23,693 nucleotides of DNA from Oscillospiraceae bacterium (GCA_021771675.1 JAETOP010000054.1:1-23693); one strand, 5' to 3'; numbered from the stretch's first letter, positions 15,062-21,917 are shown. The notes: a model not told the origin generated them from the letters alone. A program made the numbers and translations.

Positions 15062-15090
15062 TTGACAGTAAATGTTGAATATGTTATAAT
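15062..15090 (+). promoter_or_regulatory. Consensus sigma-A promoter with no clear gene behind it
   Basis: TTGACA (15062-15067), a 17-nt spacer and TATAAT (15085-15090). It starts about 37 nt after the terminator of the preceding gene, so it should define a separate transcript starting near 15097. Confidence 0.85.
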
Positions 15091-15096
15091 TCTTTT

Positions 15097-15250
15097 ACAA
15101 GAGGATACGAAGGCATCACAGCCAAGATTCTCTTTGAGAATGTTCCCTATGAAACCGCTGCTGCCGCTCTGCAGAAGATCATTGCAAGCGGTATTCTCCC
15201 TCACTTAACTTACAAAACTATGGCAGGACGTGAATCAGTGTCCTGCCATT
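15097..15250 (+). other. Candidate small RNA or remnant of a coding gene
   Basis: Downstream of the perfect promoter lies a ~150-nt segment with the hairpins ATTCTC-TTT-GAGAAT (15127-15141) and ATGGCAGGAC / GTCCTGCCAT (about 15220-15249). One frame from 15097 to a TGA at 15250-15252 reads through with protein-like text (KILFENVPYETAAAALQKII, then ASGILPHLTYKTMAGRE) and the same codon style as the highly expressed genes, but it has no ATG, GTG or TTG start. Either this is a noncoding RNA, or a small abundant protein whose start was deleted. I cannot decide between them. Confidence 0.4.
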
Positions 15251-15374
15251 GATTGTATATGTCCAAGGAAACGGTCATTCACAGATACACAAGCCTTTAA
15301 CCGTTACGAAAGCGGGCGGGTCAAGACCGGCCCCTACGGGGTGATGCCGCACCGGCGGGATTTGTTTTTCCCTG
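15251..15374. repeat. Fragment of the CGGGCGGGTC repeat
   Basis: GCGGGCGGGTCAAGACCGGC and CCCTACGGGGTGATGCCGC (about 15310-15350) are variants of the GTAGGGGCGGGTCAAGACC segment seen near 10743, 17761 and, inverted, 23583. No gene is visible in this part. Confidence 0.5.
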
Positions 15375-15417
15375 TTGACAACAGCGTCGGGAGCGGATAT
15401 AATAAGCATGTGCTTAT
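15375..15417 (+). promoter_or_regulatory. psuK promoter with overlapping palindromic operator candidate
   Basis: TTGACA (15375-15380), a 17-nt spacer and TATAAT (15398-15403) form a consensus promoter. The palindrome ATAAGCA-TG-TGCTTAT (15402-15417) overlaps the end of the -10 box and the start site, a classic repressor position. The winged-helix domain of the PsuK encoded just downstream is the obvious candidate to bind it (inference). Confidence 0.75.
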
Positions 15418-15446
15418 AAAATAAACTTTTCTTTAGGAGGTCAGCC

Positions 15447-16547
15447 ATGACCAAGCGGGAGCGACAGATTCTACAGCTCATCGAGTCCAATCCCCTGATC
15501 TCCCAGCAGGAGATCGCCGAGAAAATGGGCATCACCCGTTCCAGCGTGGCGGTTCACATCTCCAACCTGACCAGGAAGGGCTGCATTGCCGGGCGGGGGT
15601 ATGTGCTGCGCAGCGGCAGCTACGCTGTGGTGGTTGGGGGCGTGAATGTGGACATTGGGGGCCGCTCCTTCGCCCCCCTGGTGGCGGCGGACTCCAATCC
15701 CGGCCTTGTGCGGCTGAGCCTGGGGGGCGTAGGCCGGAACATCGCCCACAACCTGGCCCTGCTGGGCACTGATGTCCATCTGCTCACCGCCTATGGGGAC
15801 GACCTCCACGGGGAGCGGGTGGCTGCCTCCTGCTCCGAGCTGGGCATCGACCTGAGCCACGCCCTCCGGGTGGCTGGGGGCGTCACCTCAACCTATGTGT
15901 ATCTGGCAGACCAGCACGGCGAGATGGCTCTGGCGGTGTCCGACATGGAAATCTGCAAGCGCATCACCCCGGCCTACCTGGCCTCCCAGCTTTCCCTGCT
16001 GCAAAATGCCCAGGTGGTGGTGGCAGACGCCAACCTCAGCGCCGAATCCCTGAAGTATCTGGCGGAAAACTGCACCGTCCCCCTGTTTGTTGACCCGGTC
16101 TCCACCGCCAAGGCAGAAAAGCTCCGGCCCATCCTGGGGAAAATCCACACCCTCAAGCCCAACCGGCTGGAGGCGGGGCTGCTGTCCGGGGTTTCCATAA
16201 AGACGGAGGCGGACCTGAACCGGGCGGCGGATGTGCTCACGGAGCTGGGCGTCCACCGGATGTTTATCTCCCTGGGGGAGCAGGGGGTGTTCGCCGTGAT
16301 GGGGCAGCAGCGGCTGCGGCTTCCCAATCTCCCCGGCTGCATGGTCAATACCACCGGCTGCGGCGATGCCTTTATGGCCGCCCTGGTCTGGGCATACCTG
16401 GAGGGGATGGATTTACGGCGCACCGCCCTGGCAGGCCTGGCCGCCGGTTCCATCGCCATGGAATCGGAGGAAACCATCAACCCCGCTATGTCCGCCCTGG
16501 CAGTGAAGAACAGGATGCGGACAGAGCCCGCATCCAATGAGGAATGA
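15447..16547 (+). CDS. psuK: Pseudouridine kinase PsuK with N-terminal helix-turn-helix
   Basis: PfkB/ribokinase-family kinase that phosphorylates pseudouridine to its 5'-phosphate in the cytoplasm. Residues 1-55 are a winged helix-turn-helix (RERQILQLIESNPLISQQEI, then AEKMGITRSSVAVHISNL), as in other HTH-fused YeiC/YeiI-type kinases. The kinase domain runs from YAVVVGGVNVDI (about 58) through LGGVGRNIAHNLALLG to the substrate/anion-hole motif NTTGCGDAFMAALVWA near 300. An AGGAGG site precedes the ATG. psuG follows after 144 nt, which fixes the substrate as pseudouridine rather than another nucleoside or sugar. The fused domain may make it a substrate-sensing autoregulator. The stop codon lies in an AATGAGGAATGAGGAATTAG repeat run. 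Confidence 0.92.
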   Translation: MTKRERQILQLIESNPLISQQEIAEKMGITRSSVAVHISNLTRKGCIAGRGYVLRSGSYAVVVGGVNVDIGGRSFAPLVAADSNPGLVRLSLGGVGRNIAHNLALLGTDVHLLTAYGDDLHGERVAASCSELGIDLSHALRVAGGVTSTYVYLADQHGEMALAVSDMEICKRITPAYLASQLSLLQNAQVVVADANLSAESLKYLAENCTVPLFVDPVSTAKAEKLRPILGKIHTLKPNRLEAGLLSGVSIKTEADLNRAADVLTELGVHRMFISLGEQGVFAVMGQQRLRLPNLPGCMVNTTGCGDAFMAALVWAYLEGMDLRRTALAGLAAGSIAMESEETINPAMSALAVKNRMRTEPASNEE

Positions 16548-16691
16548 GGAATTAGAAATTATCCCATATTTCTCACCATTTCCTGTTCTCTTCGGCCTCT
16601 TTGTAATCTGCGGTTCTGAATTCCTAGTTCCCACTTATCTTGTATCTCATATCCCGTATCTCATATTTTAACTGAAAGGAACCAAGTCAAA
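16548..16691. repeat. Short AT-rich repeats between psuK and psuG
   Basis: GAGGAATTAGAAATT follows the psuK stop. Further on, GAATTCCTAGTTCCC and then TATCTTGTATCTCATATCCC and GTATCTCATATTTTAACTG precede the psuG ribosome-binding site (AAAGGAAC). These are the same two motif types as at the eutL, ruvC, ruvA and ruvB boundaries. No promoter or gene is visible. Confidence 0.6.
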
Positions 16692-17612
16692 ATGAACGCA
16701 AACAAGTATCTGGACGTAAATCCCGAGGTGGCACAGGCCATTGCTCAGGGAAAGCCCGTGGTGGCCCTGGAATCCACCATCATCTCCCACGGTATGCCCT
16801 ACCCCCAGAATGTGGAAACCGCACTGAACGTGGAGAAGATCATCCGTGAAAACGGGGCTGTGCCCGCCACCATCGCCATCATCGGCGGCCGCCTGAAGGC
16901 GGGCCTCACCCCGGAGGAAATCGAATACTTCGGCAAAAAGGGCCGGGCCATTCACAAGGCCTCCCGCCGGGATCTGGCAGTGCTCTGCGCCAAGGGTGAG
17001 GACGGCGCCACCACCGTCACCACCACCATGATGATCGCCCACATGGCAGGCATCCGCTTCTTTGCCACCGGCGGCATCGGCGGCGTCCACCGGGGCGCCG
17101 AAACCACCATGGACATCTCTGCCGACCTGGAGGAGCTGGCCAGAACCCCTGTGATGGTGGTATGCGCCGGGGCCAAGTCCATTCTGGATCTGGGCCTGAC
17201 CCTGGAATACCTGGAAACCAAGGGCGTGAGCGTTCTGGGCTACCAGACCGAGGAGCTCCCCGCCTTCTACACCCGCAAATCCGGCTTCGGCGTTGACTAC
17301 CGGATGGACTCCCCCGCCCAGCTGGCCGCCGCCTTCAAGGCCCAAAACGACATGGCTCTGGGCGGCGGAATGCTGGTGACCAACCCCATCCCGGAGGAAT
17401 ACTCCATGCCCAAGGAAATCATCGACGCTGCCATCGACCGCGCCATTGCCGAGTGTAATGAAAAGGGCATCAAGGGCAAGGAGACCACCCCCTTCCTGCT
17501 GGCCCGGGTGGCAGAGCTCACCGGCGGCGACAGCCTGGCCAGCAACATCCAGCTGGTCTACAACAACGCCAGACTCACCGCCCAGACCGCCGCGGAATAC
17601 TGCAAGCTGTAA
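16692..17612 (+). CDS. psuG: Pseudouridine-5'-phosphate glycosidase PsuG
   Basis: PsuG cleaves the C-glycosidic bond of pseudouridine 5'-phosphate to uracil and ribose 5-phosphate, the second step after PsuK. The 306-aa protein is full length and shows the family's strongly conserved segments: VVALESTIISHGMPYPQN, IIGGRLKAGLTPEEIEY, KASRRDLAVLCAKGEDGATT, FFATGGIGGVHRGAETTMDI, VVCAGAKSILDLGLTLEYLE and the C-terminal GGDSLASNIQLVYNNARL. An AAAGGAAC ribosome-binding site precedes the ATG. It probably forms an operon with psuK and ends at a good terminator. The pair lets the cell salvage pseudouridine from RNA turnover or from the gut. Confidence 0.97.
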   Translation: MNANKYLDVNPEVAQAIAQGKPVVALESTIISHGMPYPQNVETALNVEKIIRENGAVPATIAIIGGRLKAGLTPEEIEYFGKKGRAIHKASRRDLAVLCAKGEDGATTVTTTMMIAHMAGIRFFATGGIGGVHRGAETTMDISADLEELARTPVMVVCAGAKSILDLGLTLEYLETKGVSVLGYQTEELPAFYTRKSGFGVDYRMDSPAQLAAAFKAQNDMALGGGMLVTNPIPEEYSMPKEIIDAAIDRAIAECNEKGIKGKETTPFLLARVAELTGGDSLASNIQLVYNNARLTAQTAAEYCKL

Positions 17613-17619
17613 TTCCCCC

Positions 17620-17651
17620 CTCCCCCGCCCATTCGGCGGGGGAGATTTTTC
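17620..17651 (+). terminator. Rho-independent terminator of psuKG
   Basis: CTCCCCCGCC (17620-17629), loop CATTC with its end nucleotide, GGCGGGGGAG (17635-17644), then ATTTTTC. A 10-bp GC stem beginning 7 nt after the psuG stop. Confidence 0.93.
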
Positions 17652-17659
17652 ATAAGCCA

Positions 17660-17688
17660 TTGAAAAGCGGCGCCTTCTGGGGTATAAT
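17660..17688 (+). promoter_or_regulatory. Promoter upstream of the glycosyltransferase gene
   Basis: TTGAAA (17660-17665), a 17-nt spacer and TATAAT (17683-17688), directly after the psuG terminator. It is 174 nt from the glycosyltransferase start, and the interval is largely repeat sequence. Confidence 0.75.
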
Positions 17689-17699
17689 GGGAAATTAAG

Positions 17700-17835
17700 A
17701 ATTGTCCATATTGGCTTTGCTGATCGGCAAATTGGTGTTTGACGATTTGCTGCACACCCGTAGGGGCGGGTCAGGGAAAAAGCGATAATTGACCAGCCCC
17801 GTGCGACATTGGGGGGAAGCGCCCTGCGTTTCAAC
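17700..17835. repeat. Partial GC-rich repeat in the glycosyltransferase leader
   Basis: GTAGGGGCGGGTCAGGG (17760-17776) and CCCGTGCGACATTGGGGGGA with AGCGCCCTGCG (about 17797-17828) match pieces at 10743, 13545-13570 and, inverted, 7700-7730. The hairpin core is missing. The copy lies between promoter and gene and so would be part of the mRNA leader. Confidence 0.6.
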
Positions 17836-17861
17836 ATATCAAAACACAGGAGGGATAAAAG

Positions 17862-18806
17862 ATGGCGGAATTGATTTCTCTGGTGGTGCCCTGCTACAAT
17901 GAGGAGCAGTCATTGCCCTATTTCTGGGAGCAGACCGCCGCCGTGATGGGGCGGATGCCAGATCAGGACTTTGAGGTAATTTTCGTGGACGACGGCTCCC
18001 GGGACAAGACCCTGGAGCTTCTGCGCCAGCTGGCGGGGAAGGACAAGCGGGTAAAATACCTGTCCTTCTCCCGGAATTTCGGCAAGGAAGCGGCCATGTA
18101 CGCCGGGCTGTCCCACGCCAAGGGGGACTACGCTGCTGTGATGGATGCGGATTTGCAGGATCCCCCTGCCCTGCTGGAAGAAATGTACCGGGCTGTCACG
18201 GAAGAAGGCTACGACTCCGCCGCCACCCGCCGGGTCACACGGAAGGGAGAGCCCCCCATCCGCTCCTTCTTCGCCCGGATGTTCTACCGGATCATCAATA
18301 AAATGACGGATGTGGAAATTGTGGACGGAGCCCGGGATTTCCGGCTGATGAACCGGAAATATTTGAATGCCCTGCTGGAGCTGCGGGAGCGGAACCGGTT
18401 CTCCAAGGGCCTGTTCGGCTGGGTGGGCTTCAAAACCAAATGGCTGGAATTTGAAAATGTGGAGCGCATTGCCGGTCAGACCAAGTGGTCCTTCTGGAAG
18501 CTGTTCAAATACAGCATCGAGGGCATTGTGGCCTTCACCACCACTCCGCTGACCCTGGCCTCCTTTATGGGCTTTTTCATGTGTATGCTGGCCCTGTGCT
18601 CCACGGTGTTCATTGTGGTGCGCAAGCTTCTCTTCGGCGACCCGGTGTCCGGCTGGGCCTCCACCGCCTCCATCATCACCTTCATCGGCGGCATCCAGCT
18701 CTTCTTCATGGGCATCTTCGGCCAGTATCTGGCCAAGGCCTATACGGAGATCAAAAACCGCCCCATTTACATTATCGCCGAATCCAATTTGGAAACGGAG
18801 AAATAA
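17862..18806 (+). CDS. GT2-family membrane glycosyltransferase (GtrB/DPM1-like)
   Basis: A 314-aa enzyme of the kind that moves a sugar from a nucleotide donor onto a polyprenyl phosphate at the inner face of the membrane. The GT-A domain begins ISLVVPCYNEEQSLPYF and has VDDGS (42-46) and the metal-binding region MDADLQDP (94-101). Two transmembrane helices follow at about 230-253 and 268-291, ending in GIFGQYLAKAYTEIKNRPIY, which is the typical GtrB-type tail. AGGAGGG precedes the ATG. Sugar and acceptor cannot be read from the sequence. The araC-type gene starts one base after its stop region (TAAGATG), so the two are probably co-transcribed. Confidence 0.9.
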   Translation: MAELISLVVPCYNEEQSLPYFWEQTAAVMGRMPDQDFEVIFVDDGSRDKTLELLRQLAGKDKRVKYLSFSRNFGKEAAMYAGLSHAKGDYAAVMDADLQDPPALLEEMYRAVTEEGYDSAATRRVTRKGEPPIRSFFARMFYRIINKMTDVEIVDGARDFRLMNRKYLNALLELRERNRFSKGLFGWVGFKTKWLEFENVERIAGQTKWSFWKLFKYSIEGIVAFTTTPLTLASFMGFFMCMLALCSTVFIVVRKLLFGDPVSGWASTASIITFIGGIQLFFMGIFGQYLAKAYTEIKNRPIYIIAESNLETEK

Positions 18807-18807
18807 G

Positions 18808-19659
18808 ATGTGCCCGATTCCTCTCTACCGTCCCCTCACCGCTGTTCCCTTTCAAAGAGAAAGCGCCTACGCCGAAGCTCCGCCGGGGCCCCAGCTTTCC
18901 CCCTACGTCCGCTGCTTCTGGTTCAGCACCCCGGGGCTGGGCAGCACCGGACTGGTGATCCCCGACACCTGCGCCGATCTGATTTACCGGATCGACCACA
19001 CCGGTCACACCCTGGTGGGTAGCTTCTGCGGCGTCAGCGACGAGAGCTTTGCGTCCCATCAGATGGTTCCGGCGGGCCACTGCGTCCACCTCTTCGGCAT
19101 CCGCTTCTATGCCTGGACGGCCCACCTCTTTGCCCAGGACTCCCTGGCCGGTTCCCGAAACCGGTCGGTTGATCCCCGGGCCCAGTTTGAATGGCTGGAT
19201 ACCGCTCTGCGTCAGCATCTGCTGGAGCTTCCCACCTTCAGCGCCCAGGCGGCCTTTGCCCGGGGTCTGCTGGAAGCCCGGCTGGAACGAATCAGGATCA
19301 ATCCCATTCTCCAAAATGCCGCAGGCCAGATGATTCTGAGCCACGGAAGCCTGAGCGTCACGCAGCTGGCCGGGGAGGTCTTCGTCAGCACCAGGCAGCT
19401 GGAACGGGTGTTTCAGGAATACGCCGGAATCAGCCCCAAAAGGCTGAACAATCTGATCCGCTACCAGATGCTCTGGCAGGACTGCCTGACCCGGAGGGAC
19501 TTTGACATTGCCGACGCCGTGATGAAATTTGGTTATGCCGACCAGGCCCACCTGTGCCACGAATTCAAACGCTACCACACCATGGACTTGACCTCCGCAA
19601 AAGCCCTGGCCACGAAAGCTGTCGGAAATTTACAAGAAAAATCAATTCTCATGGGGTAA
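18808..19659 (+). CDS. AraC-family transcriptional regulator
   Basis: A 283-aa regulator. The N-terminal part (YVRCFWFSTPG, VIPDTCADLIYRID, VGSFCGVSDE, LFGIRFYAW) matches the DUF6597-like sensor region found in many Clostridial AraC proteins. The C-terminal ~100 residues hold the two helix-turn-helix motifs, with LSVTQLAGEVFVSTRQLERV for the first and DIADAVMKFGYADQAHLCHE for the second. The start is the ATG at 18808, preceded by GGAG and one base after the glycosyltransferase stop. A longer in-frame reading from 18613 would overlap that gene entirely and is not likely. Ligand and targets are unknown; a palindromic element follows 38 nt downstream. Confidence 0.88.
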   Translation: MCPIPLYRPLTAVPFQRESAYAEAPPGPQLSPYVRCFWFSTPGLGSTGLVIPDTCADLIYRIDHTGHTLVGSFCGVSDESFASHQMVPAGHCVHLFGIRFYAWTAHLFAQDSLAGSRNRSVDPRAQFEWLDTALRQHLLELPTFSAQAAFARGLLEARLERIRINPILQNAAGQMILSHGSLSVTQLAGEVFVSTRQLERVFQEYAGISPKRLNNLIRYQMLWQDCLTRRDFDIADAVMKFGYADQAHLCHEFKRYHTMDLTSAKALATKAVGNLQEKSILMG

Positions 19660-19697
19660 AATGGAACCACCTCAGCCCTCACCGGGCTGCAAAATTT

Positions 19698-19858
19698 GGG
19701 AAGCTCTGATTAAATCGGCAAGAGCTGACAGTGAGAGATTTTGGCTCAGCCGAAAGTTCACAAAATGGGAAATACTGAATGTATTTCCCATTTTGTGAAC
19801 TGCACGGATGGGCCAAAAGATCCACTGCTCAGCCGCAGACGATTTATTGAGAGTTTCC
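19698..19858 (+). repeat. 161-nt palindromic element, copy B
   Basis: Same architecture as 9997-10159: outer GGGAAGCTCTGATTAAATCG / CGATTTATTGAGAGTTTCC, middle CAGTG..ATTTTGGC / GCCAAAAGAT..CACTG, and a perfect 20-bp inner stem at 19756-19775 / 19781-19800 with loop TGAAT. The conserved segments TTAAATCGGCAAGAGCTGA and CTCAGCCGCAGACGATTTA are kept, while paired positions differ from copy A on both sides. It ends 2 nt before the AGGAGG of the next gene, so the fold could affect translation of that gene. Confidence 0.85.
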
Positions 19859-19874
19859 TTAGGAGGTCATCACC

Positions 19875-20639
19875 ATGAAATTAACTGTCTGCGGCACCGA
19901 TTGCAGCGAATGCGGATGCTTTGGCACCATCTGCCAAGGCTGCAACAGCTGTGGGGGGAAGGTCTTTCACGCACCGGAAGGGCAGGCCTGCCCCATTTAC
20001 CAGTGCGCCCGGGGAGAAAGGGGTCTGGCAGACTGCGGTCAGTGCCCAGCGGTGCCCTGCGAAATCTGGCAAAAGACCCGGGACCCCAAATTTTCCGACG
20101 AAGCCTTTCAGCAGAACATCCAGCAGCGCCTCCATCGGCTCCGGGAGGTAAAAAGGCCCAAATTCTCCAACCCCCTGATCGCCGTGCAGGACATGGCCCA
20201 GGCACTGAAATTTTACAAAACCCTGTTTGATCTGGATGTGGTATGCGACCTGGGCTGGTGCAAGGTTTTGTCCTGCGGCCTGACCTTGCAGGAGCATTTC
20301 GACAAAATCGCCGGTTTCCCAGCGGAAACCATGAAATTCCGCTCCAATACCATGGAGCTGTACTTTGAAACTGAGGATTTCGATGGCTTTATGACCCTGC
20401 TGGACCGAAATCCCCAGGTGGAGAAGCTCCACGAGGCCCGGACCTACCCCTGGCTCCAGAGGGGCATTCACATTTATGATCCCGCCGGCCACCTGATTGA
20501 GGTCTCGGAAAGTATGTATTCGGTGGCGTGCAGGCAATTCCGGCAGGGGAAAAGTGCTGCGGAGGTTGCCGAACTGCTCCAGCATCCCCAGCAGGTGGTG
20601 GAAAGCTGGTATGAGAAATATCAGGCAGAAAAGTTCTGA
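19875..20639 (+). CDS. DUF3795-like cysteine-rich domain fused to a VOC (glyoxalase) domain
   Basis: A 254-aa two-part protein. Residues 1-95 are rich in cysteines (CGTDCSECGCFGTICQGCNS, CPIYQCARGERGLADCGQC) and resemble the DUF3795 family, small Zn- or FeS-like proteins of unknown function. From about 98 a VOC domain begins (PLIAVQDMAQALKFYKTLF) and continues to TMELYFETEDFDGF and GIHIYDPAGHLIEVSES, with the family's acidic metal-ligand positions (E in MELYF, E in HLIEV). The last 40 residues look helical (GKSAAEVAELLQHPQQVVES). AGGAGG precedes the ATG directly after palindromic element B. The substrate is unknown. DUF3795 usually stands alone, so the fusion is notable, though VOC fusions of this kind may exist in relatives. 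Confidence 0.8.
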   Translation: MKLTVCGTDCSECGCFGTICQGCNSCGGKVFHAPEGQACPIYQCARGERGLADCGQCPAVPCEIWQKTRDPKFSDEAFQQNIQQRLHRLREVKRPKFSNPLIAVQDMAQALKFYKTLFDLDVVCDLGWCKVLSCGLTLQEHFDKIAGFPAETMKFRSNTMELYFETEDFDGFMTLLDRNPQVEKLHEARTYPWLQRGIHIYDPAGHLIEVSESMYSVACRQFRQGKSAAEVAELLQHPQQVVESWYEKYQAEKF

Positions 20640-20687
20640 TTCAGCGGCTTTCCGCCGGGCAATGACGTACCCACAGAAGGAGGAAAC

Positions 20688-21119
20688 ATGAGCAAGGAAA
20701 TCAAAGTCATACCCTATCTATCCTTTCATGGAAACTGCAAGGATGCAGTGGATGCCTATATCAGCGCTTTTGGGGGAGAAATCTGTTATATTTCACGATG
20801 GACGGAATATAATTTTGAAACCCCGGAGCAAATCGGGAAAGTAATGCACGTGGAGTTCCGGCTTGGCAGCACCCCCATGGCGGGAGGAGACTGCTTCGAC
20901 GGCACCGGCGTAAATACGGACATCAAGCTGATGATTCACATGGATTCTGAGGGAGAAGCGTTACATGCCATCTCGGTACTGGCGGAAGGGGGCACCCTTC
21001 TCTCCCCCCTAAAGCCCCACCCAGAACCGGACGACGACGGCTGCGGCTCCATGATAAAAGACCGGTTCGGCTTTACATGGATCATCACCTGCCCAAACCC
21101 GGCGAAACAGAGAGGGTAA
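20688..21119 (+). CDS. PhnB-like VOC family protein
   Basis: A 143-aa protein of the YjdN/PhnB type (glyoxalase fold): KVIPYLSFHGNCKDAVDAYI, then SAFGGE at the N-terminus, VMHVEFRLGSTPMAGGDCFD in the middle, and the C-terminal KDRFGFTWIITCPNP, where the family commonly has DxFGxxWxI. Function in the family is not settled; members are often annotated as 3-demethylubiquinone methyltransferase-like without evidence. AGGAGG precedes the ATG. It lies 48 nt after another VOC-containing gene on the same strand, so they are likely co-transcribed. Confidence 0.88.
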   Translation: MSKEIKVIPYLSFHGNCKDAVDAYISAFGGEICYISRWTEYNFETPEQIGKVMHVEFRLGSTPMAGGDCFDGTGVNTDIKLMIHMDSEGEALHAISVLAEGGTLLSPLKPHPEPDDDGCGSMIKDRFGFTWIITCPNPAKQRG

Positions 21120-21223
21120 CCCCTCCAGGGAAGGGACTCTCAAAAAGCGCAGCTTGAAAGAATGTATGTCTAACCAAAGGGTGTCCATAGACGAACAGAA
21201 AAAATTGTCAGGATATTTTAATC

Positions 21224-21817
21224 ATGAAGAAGCATTTGATCATTGCGGGCGTGCCGCGGTCAGGGAAAAGCACACTTTCTCAGAGAATATCGAAAGATTT
21301 TGGATACCAGCATATCAGCATGGACACTATCATTGCGGGAATTGAAAAAACCTTCCCTGAAACAGGCATCAATTCTGAAGCGGATGCCGACCTCTGGGAA
21401 AATATCCAGTACATCAGCTCAAAGATGGCATTGTTCATAAGGGCAATGACAGACAGCGGCGAATATGATGAGTGTGATTATGGGATGGTAATCGATATTT
21501 TTCAACTATTACCGCAGCATTATGTTCAATATATCGCCCCTTCTGTTTGTGATATTTACTATCTCGGCACATCAAAGGTCACGCCAAAGGAACGCTACAG
21601 GCTTTTGAAGAAGTACGATACGCCAAAGGATTATACCTATTACAAATCTCCGGAAGAAAACCAAAAGGATTGCGCCGAAATTGTAATGCTGAGTAAAAGG
21701 GTGAAGCAGCTTTGCAGTACATACGCACTGCCTTATTTTGATACTTCCTATAACAGGGAACAAGTATTCGATTTCATTTTGTCGGGACTGCACAACGAAT
21801 CCAATTCCGGAAAATGA
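21224..21817 (+). CDS. P-loop kinase-like NTPase
   Basis: A 197-aa protein beginning MKKHLIIAGVPRSGKSTLSQ, with Walker A GVPRSGKST at residues 9-17. It resembles small nucleoside/adenylate-kinase-like P-loop proteins that are often annotated 'AAA family ATPase' or 'kinase'; the DYGMVIDIFQLLP segment near 87-99 would carry the second acidic motif. Substrate unknown. The ribosome-binding site is weak (AGGA, 9-12 nt upstream). Base composition is clearly more AT-rich than the neighbours (many ATT, TAT, AAA, GAT codons), suggesting recent acquisition. The 104 nt upstream of the start contain no feature I can support. Confidence 0.75.
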   Translation: MKKHLIIAGVPRSGKSTLSQRISKDFGYQHISMDTIIAGIEKTFPETGINSEADADLWENIQYISSKMALFIRAMTDSGEYDECDYGMVIDIFQLLPQHYVQYIAPSVCDIYYLGTSKVTPKERYRLLKKYDTPKDYTYYKSPEENQKDCAEIVMLSKRVKQLCSTYALPYFDTSYNREQVFDFILSGLHNESNSGK

Positions 21818-21874
21818 AGGCTGATTGAATAAAGTTTTTGTCGGCAAATTTCTCCCCCGCTTACAAAATACTAA

Positions 21875-21917
21875 GGGAGCTGTGAATCAGCTTTCCCACG
21901 ATTGATTCACGGCTCCC
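21875..21917. terminator. Bidirectional-looking hairpin between convergent genes
   Basis: GGGAGCTGTGAATCA (21875-21889) pairs with TGATTCACGGCTCCC (21903-21917) with one mismatch. It lies between the convergent kinase and deacetylase genes. Neither side has a clean T-run (the minus side continues TTAGTATTTTG), so a terminator role is likely from position but not certain. Confidence 0.55.

Noticed and set aside
16668..17837. 389-codon minus-strand frame opposite psuG
   Set aside because: Runs through the psuG terminator and a repeat; PsuG on the other strand is complete and conserved.
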